NCBI GenBank assembly: GCA_964646465.1
Contig: CAZYEN010000026.1
Span: forward strand, 1 to 8,998
Origin: CALRBF01 sp964646465
Lineage (GTDB): Bacteria > Patescibacteriota > Minisyncoccia > SW-4-49-11
Reading direction: 5' to 3'
Length of the DNA stretch: 8,998 nucleotides
This document shows, piece by piece, positions 1-5,698 of this stretch. The translations under genes were made by a program, and so were the position numbers. The notes under the pieces are model-generated. The model was not told where the DNA came from, did no database searches, and saw nothing but the letters and a program-made list of their open reading frames with translations. Numbering within the stretch: the first letter of the stretch is position 1; each line of letters opens with the position of its first letter.

Positions 1-70
1 CCCTATCAAGAGGGGAATTTAGCTCTGTCCTCCTCCGTCACCTACGGTGCCACCTCCCCCAAGGGAGGAC
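1..70. repeat. GC-rich multi-hairpin palindromic element, cut by the left edge
   Basis: This stretch is far richer in G and C than the surrounding DNA and folds in several ways. GTCCTCC (27-33) pairs with GGAGGAC (64-70) as an outer 7-bp stem. Inside it, CACC (39-42) pairs with GGTG (46-49) across a 3-base loop, and CCTCCC (53-58) can alternatively pair with GGGAGG (63-68) across a 4-base loop. A separate CCCT...AGGG hairpin starts at base 1 and is probably truncated. I see no reading frame and no T run after the stems, so it does not look like a simple terminator. It resembles the dispersed intergenic palindromes (REP or MITE-like) found in many bacterial genomes, but I see only one copy and cannot show that it is repeated. 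Confidence 0.5.
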
Positions 71-89
71 AAAACTTAAACACACACTC

Positions 90-119
90 ATCCCCGTGCA
101 AACGCTCGGGGATTTTTTA
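90..119 (+). terminator. Rho-independent terminator, rightward
   Basis: ATCCCCG (90-96) pairs with CGGGGAT (107-113). The stem continues inward past a T-T mismatch with a GC/GC step around an AAAC loop, and a run of six T (113-118) follows. The T run lies on the plus-strand side, so it suits a gene entering from beyond the left edge. It lies just past the stop of the leftward glycosyltransferase gene. On that strand the hairpin has A's before it and no T run after it, so it could end the leftward operon only weakly. Confidence 0.7.
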
Positions 120-122
120 TTA

Positions 123-911
123 CTACTTAATCTTCCACAACATATACCTCTGCAACGGATATAGCAATATTGCCCAGATTCTGCCATAGCATTTGGCTAG
201 ATATTGTCTTTGGGCCTTGTAATATCTTTTTTTAGTATTGATAATATTGCTCTCTGAACCTCCTTCATAATGCCAGATTGTGATTTGTTGGGTCCATTCA
301 ATATTATGTCCTGCTTGTTTGACTCGATGGCATAAATCTATATCCTCATAATACATAAAAAACCTCTCATCAAAACCACCTAGTTCGCGGAATAAGGCAG
401 CCTCTATACAAAGTGAACCTCCACTTACCCAATCGGTGGTGATTGTCTGTTCCGTAGGGTTTTTCCATTGTTTTTTAGCCTTATTGCTAATTAAACTCTT
501 TGGAGTAGGGAAGTCTCCATACTGATAAGCTTGAATTTGCTTCTCTTGATTCACTAGAGCTAGCCCTATGACTTTAGTGTTTTTGTCAATTGTGGATAAT
601 GTGTGGATATCTCCTTGTATGCGGGTATCGGGGTTAATAATACATAACCAATCACCTGTGGATTTAGTAGCTCCTATATTCACTCCTGAACCAAATCCAG
701 CATTTTTATCTGAATATATTATTGTAATTTTTTCTGTGGATAAGTTTTGTATTATATCTAAATTCTCCCCTGAATTATTCTCTACTATGACAATTTCATA
801 ATCTCCAGTGGTATGTTGGATAATAGAATTTACACAGTCTATTAAAAATTTAAGACTTTTATAGGAGACAATTATAAATGATACTTTCTTATTCTTGAAT
901 ATTGATGGCAT
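123..911 (-). CDS. Family-2 glycosyltransferase (rhamnosyltransferase-like, GT-A fold)
   Basis: This 262-residue protein would transfer a sugar from a nucleotide-sugar donor to a growing surface glycan on the cytoplasmic face of the membrane. It opens with the GT2 start strand (SFIIVSY, 11-17), followed by VIVENNS (41-47) and a nucleotide-binding stretch (GFGSGVNIGA, 72-81). NPD (93-95) stands in for the DXD metal-binding motif. The GGFDERFFMYYEDIDLCHR block (178-196) holds the ED pair at 189-190 expected for the catalytic base, and IWHYEGGS (212-219) follows. This layout matches WbbL/RfbF-type rhamnosyltransferases, but donor and acceptor cannot be read from sequence. The C-terminus is hydrophobic and basic, suggesting membrane contact. 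The gene overlaps the end of the flippase gene by 23 bases, so the two are probably translated together. There is no Shine-Dalgarno. It is the only gene here ending in TAG. Two perfect DnaA boxes lie within it. Confidence 0.9.
   Translation of the reverse strand: MPSIFKNKKVSFIIVSYKSLKFLIDCVNSIIQHTTGDYEIVIVENNSGENLDIIQNLSTEKITIIYSDKNAGFGSGVNIGATKSTGDWLCIINPDTRIQGDIHTLSTIDKNTKVIGLALVNQEKQIQAYQYGDFPTPKSLISNKAKKQWKNPTEQTITTDWVSGGSLCIEAALFRELGGFDERFFMYYEDIDLCHRVKQAGHNIEWTQQITIWHYEGGSESNIINTKKRYYKAQRQYLAKCYGRIWAILLYPLQRYMLWKIK
591..610 (-). promoter_or_regulatory. Tandem DnaA boxes inside the glycosyltransferase gene
   Basis: TTATCCACA on the minus strand (591-599) is a perfect DnaA box. ATATCCACA (602-610), with one mismatch, sits on the same strand exactly 11 bases away, about one helical turn. 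The first box encodes Leu-Ser-Thr in the glycosyltransferase, so chance codon use is possible. The site may bind DnaA, but binding is inferred only from the match. Confidence 0.45.
735..743 (-). promoter_or_regulatory. Perfect DnaA box inside the glycosyltransferase gene
   Basis: TGTGGATAA on the plus strand is the complement of the consensus box TTATCCACA. It lies 144 bases from the perfect box at 591-599 and in the same orientation. It also encodes Leu-Ser-Thr, in a different part of the protein. A weaker relative (TGTGGATTT, 657-665) lies between them. Confidence 0.45.
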
Positions 912-2319
912 AGTAGTGTTTTATTCGATTAATTCCAAGAGGTAAAAGACTGAGCCCAAATACTGATACTGCTATTAGAGTTTGGAGAAAAATATTCCAG
1001 TCATGTATAAAATATAATGCTATTCCCATTATTGTGGTGGCAACTACTATAAGTATATGTAACCATTGAAATCGTGGGAACCATCTCACATATCGTCTCA
1101 CAAGATAAATATAGCTAATCAGTACTAACCCTTCCGTGATAGCGGTAGCAATAGCCGCTCCTAAATATGAATATATTGGGATGAGATACAAATTAAGAGC
1201 TATATTGAATACTGCCCCAATTATAGCTATATACATACTTTTATTTTGCAGAGAAGCTCCAATTAAAATATGCCCCATTAGATTACCTAGGAAAATAAAT
1301 CCAATTCCTATGAATAATACTTGCAAGGTACTGGTAGCTGGCATAAAGTCTTTTCCCGCGATTAGGTTTAGAATTTTATTAGATAATAATATTCCAGCTA
1401 CAGCTAAAGGAATAGCAATTGTGACTAAAATATTAAAAGCTTGCTGGAAAATATGCTGAAATCTAGTTTTATCTTGTATATAATATTTAGCGAATAATGG
1501 CAATAATATACCCATAAACATTCCGGGTAGAGCAATGAGGATTTCTAGAATTTTATAAGAAGCTCCATACAGTCCTACGGCTGTCTGGTCTTTCATTATG
1601 GATAACATTACTGTATCTATACGATAATAAATTAAGTTAAAGGTTATGATTATAAATAAGGGAAGAGCTTTTTTAAAAATTTGACTCCAATATACCCAAT
1701 CTATATTTAGTTTAAGGGAATAATATTTATAAGTAGCTGATATCATAAATATAGCTTGTACAATACCAGAGGCACTGTACCAAACCATTACCCAAAATAG
1801 ATTAACTTGTCCTAGGAAAGCAAGAGCTAAAACTCCTATCATTAAAGTTATTCTGGCTAAAAAATCTCCAATCGTTATCTTATCTGTTCGAAGTTTAGTC
1901 TGAAATACCCCTACTAATACTTGGGATAAAGATGCTCCAATTGTACCAATTGATCCTAAAGCTACTAAAACTTTCACCTCTCTAGTATACGTTGGGATTA
2001 ACCAAACTGTAGTAGAAGCTAAAACTCCTATGACTAAAATTGACATCACTAGCCTCAGTGTAAACAAATTACTAACTATATGAGAGACTTGCTTTTCATC
2101 TTTGCCGGCAATTTCTGTTGTTAATAAAGCATTAAAACCAAATTCAGCCAACACACTAGCTATAATGAGATAATTAGTAATAGTAATATAGGCCCCAAAG
2201 CCATCTACTCCTAAAAATGTTGTCAGAATACGAATAGATACAAAACCAACTCCAATCATCACAAATTTACCTAAAATTTGGATAATACTATTTAGAGCTA
2301 ATTTTTTATTCAGTGTCAT
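889..2319 (-). CDS. Polysaccharide flippase, MOP superfamily (Wzx/RfbX-type)
   Basis: This is a 476-residue integral membrane protein with about 12 to 14 hydrophobic segments and no large soluble domain, the usual size for lipid-linked oligosaccharide flippases. The N-terminal pattern (NSIIQILGKF..., then a first helix leading into RILTTFLG) is typical of the Polysacc_synt families. So are RIDTVMLS near the middle, followed by VGLYGASYKILE, and the late NLYLIPIYSYLGAAIATAI segment. Its expected role is to move undecaprenyl-linked glycan units across the cytoplasmic membrane. The adjacent, overlapping glycosyltransferase gene supports a surface-polysaccharide or glycoprotein-glycan role. It starts 9 bases after yidC stops, at an ATG without a recognisable ribosome-binding site. 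A MurJ-like or exporter role within the same superfamily is less likely but cannot be excluded. Confidence 0.9.
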   Translation of the reverse strand: MTLNKKLALNSIIQILGKFVMIGVGFVSIRILTTFLGVDGFGAYITITNYLIIASVLAEFGFNALLTTEIAGKDEKQVSHIVSNLFTLRLVMSILVIGVLASTTVWLIPTYTREVKVLVALGSIGTIGASLSQVLVGVFQTKLRTDKITIGDFLARITLMIGVLALAFLGQVNLFWVMVWYSASGIVQAIFMISATYKYYSLKLNIDWVYWSQIFKKALPLFIIITFNLIYYRIDTVMLSIMKDQTAVGLYGASYKILEILIALPGMFMGILLPLFAKYYIQDKTRFQHIFQQAFNILVTIAIPLAVAGILLSNKILNLIAGKDFMPATSTLQVLFIGIGFIFLGNLMGHILIGASLQNKSMYIAIIGAVFNIALNLYLIPIYSYLGAAIATAITEGLVLISYIYLVRRYVRWFPRFQWLHILIVVATTIMGIALYFIHDWNIFLQTLIAVSVFGLSLLPLGINRIKHYYAINIQE

Positions 2320-2328
2320 AGATGAGAA

Positions 2329-3093
2329 TTATTTAATTCCCTCTGCCTTATCCACTTGTTTTATTAAGAAGAACTCCTGTACTATAGTAAATACAGTAGT
2401 TGTAATCCAATATAAACTCATTGTTACTGGTAATGTATAAGCAAATATAGTCACTAATATTGGCATCATAAATAACATTTGTTTATTTAAGGTAGTGGCA
2501 AAATCTAGCTCTTCTAGCTTATTATCTTTTTTATTTTTAGACTTCTTAGATTCTTTTTTCTTAACTGGTTGAGTTCTCTTCATTATGAGCTTAATCTGAT
2601 AGTACTGAGATAAACCTACCAAAAGTGCAAAAATAATATTTCTAGAATCTGATACATTGATAAGTCCCCAAAAAGTTGGGTTAAAACTTTCTGGAAAAGT
2701 AATAAATGAATAGGCAGCTGCATATTTTTCTGGAGTAAATATATTCAAAGAAACATTATAGATAGCAATCAATACTGGTATTTGAACAAATAAAAGAAGT
2801 ATTCCAGCAAATGGATTGACATTATGATCTTTATACACTTTCATCATTTCCTCGGTCAATTTTTGTCTATCGTCTTTATATTTAGTTTGAATTTCTTTTA
2901 AAATAGGCTGTACAATTGTAAGTTCTCTTTGGCTTTTGATACTTGCTCTATACAAAGGTATCATTATAATTCGTACTACTAAAGTTGTCAAAATTATAGC
3001 TAAACCAATATTCGCTCCTGGAATAGTATTATAAAAAAATACCATAGAGTTAAATAAAGGTCGATATAATAATTCATTGAATAGCCATCCCAT
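2329..3093 (-). CDS. yidC: Membrane protein insertase YidC/Oxa1 family
   Basis: This 254-residue insertase places membrane proteins into the cytoplasmic membrane, alone or with SecYEG. It has the short form without the large periplasmic domain of Gram-negative YidC. Hydrophobic segments lie near residues 27-47, 95-117, 151-165 and 205-245. The first carries the conserved intramembrane arginine (R41, in VVRIIMIPLY) that forms the hydrophilic groove. A charged helical-hairpin region (49-92, rich in K, E and Q) follows, as in the C1 loop, and then NPFAG (93-97). A very lysine-rich loop (172-192) precedes the last helices, and such basic loops often contact the ribosome. The gene follows rnpA by 8 bases, in the classic rpmH-rnpA-yidC order. 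A jag gene, often next in line, is absent. There is no Shine-Dalgarno. Confidence 0.95.
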   Translation of the reverse strand: MGWLFNELLYRPLFNSMVFFYNTIPGANIGLAIILTTLVVRIIMIPLYRASIKSQRELTIVQPILKEIQTKYKDDRQKLTEEMMKVYKDHNVNPFAGILLLFVQIPVLIAIYNVSLNIFTPEKYAAAYSFITFPESFNPTFWGLINVSDSRNIIFALLVGLSQYYQIKLIMKRTQPVKKKESKKSKNKKDNKLEELDFATTLNKQMLFMMPILVTIFAYTLPVTMSLYWITTTVFTIVQEFFLIKQVDKAEGIK

Positions 3094-3101
3094 ACCAGAT
3101 T

Positions 3102-3422
3102 TTAGCTTAAATTGTTAATATAATTGTGCAGTTGATGTAAATAATCAGCTTTATTCTGACTTGTAATTTTGGTCCGCACTAGTACAAGTATATCATGTTT
3201 ATTATTTTTTGTGATAATATTCTTACGAAACAATTCTCTGATTTGTCTTTTTAGACGATTACGATTAACTGCTAGAGGAATTTGCTTTTTAGGTATAATT
3301 ATTCCTAGTCTATTGTATTCTAAAGTATTTGGTCTTTTGTATATCTGAAAGTTGTCTAGATATTGTGGTTTTATCTGAGAAAATATATTGGCTATATCTG
3401 ATGCTTGATGAAGCCTTTGCAT
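3102..3422 (-). CDS. rnpA: Ribonuclease P protein component
   Basis: This 106-residue basic protein binds RNase P RNA and helps it recognise precursor tRNA during 5-prime leader removal. The family signature (RNP motif) is intact as AVNRNRLKRQIRELFR in the middle of the protein, preceded by RLGIIIPKK. The N-terminal MQRLHQASDIANIF corresponds to the usual RL...F segment, and the C-terminal ILVLVRTKI matches the strand that normally reads ...vivvR. The length is close to the usual 105-120. It starts 32 bases after rpmH stops, and yidC follows after 8 bases. The ATG is preceded only by A/T-rich sequence with no Shine-Dalgarno. The RNA partner (rnpB) is not in the window. Confidence 0.95.
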   Translation of the reverse strand: MQRLHQASDIANIFSQIKPQYLDNFQIYKRPNTLEYNRLGIIIPKKQIPLAVNRNRLKRQIRELFRKNIITKNNKHDILVLVRTKITSQNKADYLHQLHNYINNLS

Positions 3423-3454
3423 TAAAATTATTTATTTTATTTATAACAAAAAAT

Positions 3455-3589
3455 TTAAACAGAAAGTTTAACTCTTCCTCTAGCTCTGCGTCGATTAATT
3501 AAAGCTCTACCAGCTTTGGTAGCCATACGAGACAAAAATCCATGTCGTCGATTTCTCTTACGATTCTTACTTGCTGCTCCTTTTATCAT
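3455..3589 (-). CDS. rpmH: 50S ribosomal protein L34
   Basis: This 44-residue, strongly basic protein is a late-assembling component of the large ribosomal subunit. From HGF (16-18) onward it matches the family: HGFLSRMATKAGRALINRRR, then RARGRVKLSV, close to the common HGFRxRMxTKxGRxVLxRRRxKGRxxL pattern. The histidine falls at position 16, as in typical L34. The first 15 residues are atypical, reading MIKGAASKNRKRNRR where most L34 proteins have MKRTYQPS.... An in-frame TAG lies two codons upstream, so this ATG is the first possible start. No Shine-Dalgarno precedes it. The only SD-like run nearby, AAAAGGAG, lies just inside the gene. It is first in the leftward operon, with a leader of about 20 bases from a strong promoter. 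Confidence 0.95.
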   Translation of the reverse strand: MIKGAASKNRKRNRRHGFLSRMATKAGRALINRRRARGRVKLSV

Positions 3590-3615
3590 AGTCTATAATT
3601 ACATAATTAAATCAT

Positions 3616-3644
3616 ATTATACCCTATAATAGCTATAAAGTCAA
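3616..3644 (-). promoter_or_regulatory. Promoter of the rpmH-rnpA-yidC operon
   Basis: On the minus strand there is a -35 box TTGACT (3639-3644), a 17-base spacer and a perfect -10 box TATAAT (3616-3621). Transcription should start near 3609, about 20 bases before the rpmH ATG. This is the best sigma70-type promoter in the window, as expected for a ribosomal protein gene. Confidence 0.85.
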
Positions 3645-3670
3645 GTTTTGGGGTTGATCGTTATTTATTA

Positions 3671-3692
3671 GTTTAATTCACACTGTTTAATT
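3671..3692. repeat. 8-bp direct repeat GTTTAATT next to a -35 box
   Basis: GTTTAATT occurs at 3671-3678 and again at 3685-3692, 14 bases apart start to start. The second copy overlaps the first two bases of the -35 box of the rightward promoter at 3691. It could be an operator half-site pair, but such A/T-rich repeats also arise by chance. Confidence 0.3.
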
Positions 3693-3719
3693 GATAAAAT
3701 CTTGTTTTTATGCTATTAT
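3691..3719 (+). promoter_or_regulatory. Strong rightward promoter with extended -10, no intact gene downstream
   Basis: The -35 box TTGATA (3691-3696) is followed by a 17-base spacer and the -10 box TATTAT (3714-3719), each one mismatch from consensus. TGC directly before the -10 is an extended -10 motif. Transcription would begin near 3726 and run through the decayed frame at 3749 to the terminator at 4081-4110, a transcript of about 385 bases. It points away from the rpmH promoter 50 bases to the left. Confidence 0.65.
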
Positions 3720-3748
3720 TCTAGTGTTGTTGTTCTCTCACATCAAGC

Positions 3749-4003
3749 ATGTCTAAGACACCTATTTCATTTATTTCTCCTCAAAGAGAATTAGAAATTG
3801 TTAATGCTTTAATGAATACATCAAATAATATTTAGTTTAAAAGAGGTCTAATCTTATCTGGTTACACTACAGATAAAAGTATTGTAGAACTTTTAATAAG
3901 AACATCTTCTGTAAAAAATGGGCTACTTTTTAGATTATTAAAGACAGGATTTGATGTGAATATAAACAATATATTAATTGGTGAAAAAAAAGAGTTACTG
4001 TAA
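3749..4003 (+). pseudogene. Decayed small ORF of unknown function with an in-frame TAG
   Basis: From the ATG at 3749 a frame reads MSKTPISFISPQRELEIVNA... for 28 codons. It then meets TAG (3833-3835) and continues for 55 more codons in the same frame (FKRGLILSGYTTDKS...) to TAA (4001-4003). The frame even stays open from there to 4127. In DNA this rich in A and T a stop is expected roughly every dozen codons, so this openness suggests a former coding region. The amino-acid mix is normal and slightly amphipathic, with no domain I recognise. TAG ends the glycosyltransferase gene in this window, so it is probably a real stop here too. A promoter (3691-3719) and a terminator (4081-4110) flank it. 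No ribosome-binding site is visible. It could instead be a 28-residue small protein, or a noncoding RNA whose frame is accidental. Confidence 0.4.
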
Positions 4004-4080
4004 ATATTATTAGAAAATCTAAAAGTGACCTCATTATACATGGATACTTTAGATCTTAATCAATCTATTTCAACCACACC

Positions 4081-4110
4081 AACTCATCTTAGGATGGGTT
4101 TTTTCTTTTT
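4081..4110 (+). terminator. Rho-independent terminator upstream of dnaA
   Basis: AACTCATC (4081-4088) pairs with GATGGGTT (4093-4100) over a 4-base TTAG loop, giving an 8-bp stem with one G-T pair. It is followed by a long T-rich tract (TTTTCTTTTT, 4101-4110). It would end the transcript from the promoter at 3691-3719 and insulate dnaA from it. Confidence 0.8.
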
Positions 4111-4116
4111 ATACTC

Positions 4117-4164
4117 AAAAGTGAAATAAAAGTGAAAAGTGTTTATTTATAGCTTTTTAAAGTG
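4117..4164 (+). repeat. AAAAGTG iteron-like cluster upstream of the dnaA promoter
   Basis: AAAAGTG occurs at 4117-4123, 4128-4134 and 4135-4141, with a related TAAAGTG at 4158-4164. The first two copies start 11 bases apart and the fourth 23 bases after the third. The cluster lies just before the dnaA promoter and could be a binding site for a regulator or for DnaA-ATP. The motif is short and A-rich, so chance remains possible. Confidence 0.35.
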
Positions 4165-4181
4165 TATTTTATGTCATATTA

Positions 4182-4209
4182 TTGCAAAAATTCTCTAATA
4201 GAGTATAAT
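4182..4209 (+). promoter_or_regulatory. dnaA promoter
   Basis: A perfect -10 box TATAAT (4204-4209) is preceded, after a 16-base spacer, by a weak -35 box TTGCAA (4182-4187), which matches four of six consensus bases. Transcription would begin near 4216, giving a leader of about 42 bases before the dnaA ATG. A perfect DnaA box covers the predicted start site. Confidence 0.7.
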
Positions 4210-4218
4210 GAAATTAAC

Positions 4219-4227
4219 TTATCCACA
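4219..4227 (+). promoter_or_regulatory. Perfect DnaA box over the dnaA transcription start
   Basis: TTATCCACA matches the consensus exactly. It begins 10 bases after the -10 box of the dnaA promoter, so bound DnaA should hinder RNA polymerase. This is the usual arrangement for dnaA autorepression. It might also be an outlying part of a bipartite origin together with the boxes downstream of dnaA. Confidence 0.75.
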
Positions 4228-4258
4228 GTTTATAAACATCATCAATTAGACGATTGCA

Positions 4259-5698
4259 ATGGACGAGAAACAAAGAGTTTGGAATTCTGTATTAGGTGAA
4301 ATAGAGCTTAATATTAGTAAACCTCAATTTAATACTTGGATCAAAAACACTTATCCTATTAGTATGGATGAGACTGAGATTGTAATTTGTGTACCTAGTG
4401 CTTTTACTCGTAATTGGCTAGAGAATAAATTCAACCTTACTATCCTTAATTCTATTCAAAAAATTACTGGCTCCGTAAAAAGGGTTAAATATGTAGTTCA
4501 AAATAACCAAAAATCTAATTCTAAGTCTATTAAATCAGTTATTAATCTTAAAGATCAAGAGCTTCAATCTCAAAAAGAAGCTATGTCTGAAGATAATATT
4601 TCTAATAGCGCTTTAAATTCTAATTCAAATAATAGTTTTGTAAAAGTTACCAGATCAAATGGAATTTCTTTATTGAAAGATAATTATACCTTTGATAATT
4701 TTATAGTTGGATCTTCCAATGAACTAGCTCATGCAGCGGCTCAATCAGTTGCAAATGAACCTGGTACTAGATATAATCCATTATTTATTTATGGAGGGGT
4801 GGGCCTAGGGAAAACTCATTTAATTCAAGCTATTGCGAATAAATTACTAAAAAATAATAAAAACATTTTATATGTAACATCTGATGTATTTATTTCGGAT
4901 TTGATGAATTCTCTAAAAAATGGAAAGATGGAAGACTTTAAGGCTCGTCATAGAGCTGTAGATCTATTAATAATTGACGATATTCAATTTATTGGAGGTA
5001 AAGAGGCTACTCAATATGAAGTTTTTAATACTTTTAATGAGTTATATGCTCATAATAAACAGATTGTATTTACTAGCGATAGACCGCCTAGTGCTATAAA
5101 GACTCTAAATGATAGATTAAAGTCTCGTTTTGAAGGAGGTATGATTGTAGATGTAGCTATTCCAGAATTTGAAACTAGAGTAGCCATTTTGAAAAGTAAA
5201 TGTATTCAAAAAAACTTTGTGTTAGGTGATGAAATTATTTACGTTATTGCTGAGAGAATTAAAAGTAATGTGCGAGAATTAGAAGGAGCTCTTAATAAAA
5301 TTATTGCTAGAGTACAATTACTTAATACTAAAATAACTCCTGAATTAGTAGATAAATTAATTGAAGGAGGACAAATTCATTCTCAAAGAATTGTAAATAT
5401 AGACACTATTCTGAATGTAGTGTCTGAACACTTTCATATAAAAAAAGAAGATCTTCTATCTAAAAGTCGTAAAAAAGATATTGCAGTTCCAAGGCAAATT
5501 GCAATGTATTTAATTCGTGAAGAGTTAAAGTTAACATTTCCTAATATTGGAGATGCTTTTGGAGGGAAAGACCATAGTACAGTTATGCATTCTTGGAATA
5601 AAATAAAAAAAGACTTAGTTTCTAATTATACACTGGAACAAGATATTACACTTATAAAAAATAAACTATATAATGAGGAAAATCCTGAGAATTCATAA
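4259..5698 (+). CDS. dnaA: Chromosomal replication initiator protein DnaA
   Basis: This 479-residue AAA+ protein binds DnaA boxes, opens the origin and helps load the replicative helicase. Domain I spans about residues 1-80 (VWNSVLGEIELNISKPQFNTW...), the oligomerisation and helicase-contact domain. A polar, Asn/Ser-rich linker (about 82-135) is domain II. Domain III carries Walker A GGVGLGKTH (179-187), Walker B LLIIDDIQF (236-244) and SRFEGG (289-294) with the arginine-finger residue R290. Domain IV is the DNA-binding helix-turn-helix, with the basic loop SKSRKKDIAVPRQIA (401-415) and the signature GDAFGGKDHSTVMH (431-444). All key residues are present and the length is normal. The ATG lacks a Shine-Dalgarno. 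A DnaA box over the promoter suggests autoregulation. The likely oriC lies directly downstream. Confidence 0.98.
   Translation: MDEKQRVWNSVLGEIELNISKPQFNTWIKNTYPISMDETEIVICVPSAFTRNWLENKFNLTILNSIQKITGSVKRVKYVVQNNQKSNSKSIKSVINLKDQELQSQKEAMSEDNISNSALNSNSNNSFVKVTRSNGISLLKDNYTFDNFIVGSSNELAHAAAQSVANEPGTRYNPLFIYGGVGLGKTHLIQAIANKLLKNNKNILYVTSDVFISDLMNSLKNGKMEDFKARHRAVDLLIIDDIQFIGGKEATQYEVFNTFNELYAHNKQIVFTSDRPPSAIKTLNDRLKSRFEGGMIVDVAIPEFETRVAILKSKCIQKNFVLGDEIIYVIAERIKSNVRELEGALNKIIARVQLLNTKITPELVDKLIEGGQIHSQRIVNIDTILNVVSEHFHIKKEDLLSKSRKKDIAVPRQIAMYLIREELKLTFPNIGDAFGGKDHSTVMHSWNKIKKDLVSNYTLEQDITLIKNKLYNEENPENS

Noticed and set aside
568..801. Plus-strand open frame of 77 codons
   Set aside because: It lies wholly antisense to the well-supported glycosyltransferase gene and its translation has no family features.
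1136..1459. Plus-strand open frame of 107 codons
   Set aside because: It is antisense to the flippase gene; its hydrophobic look is a by-product of the membrane-protein codons opposite.
2348..2356. DnaA-like site TTATCCACT at the end of yidC
   Set aside because: It is a single one-mismatch site within coding sequence, with no neighbours.
3726..4110. Candidate tmRNA or RNase P RNA, judged by transcript length
   Set aside because: There is no tRNA-like end, tag frame or conserved RNase P core, and it is too A/T-rich for a large structured RNA.
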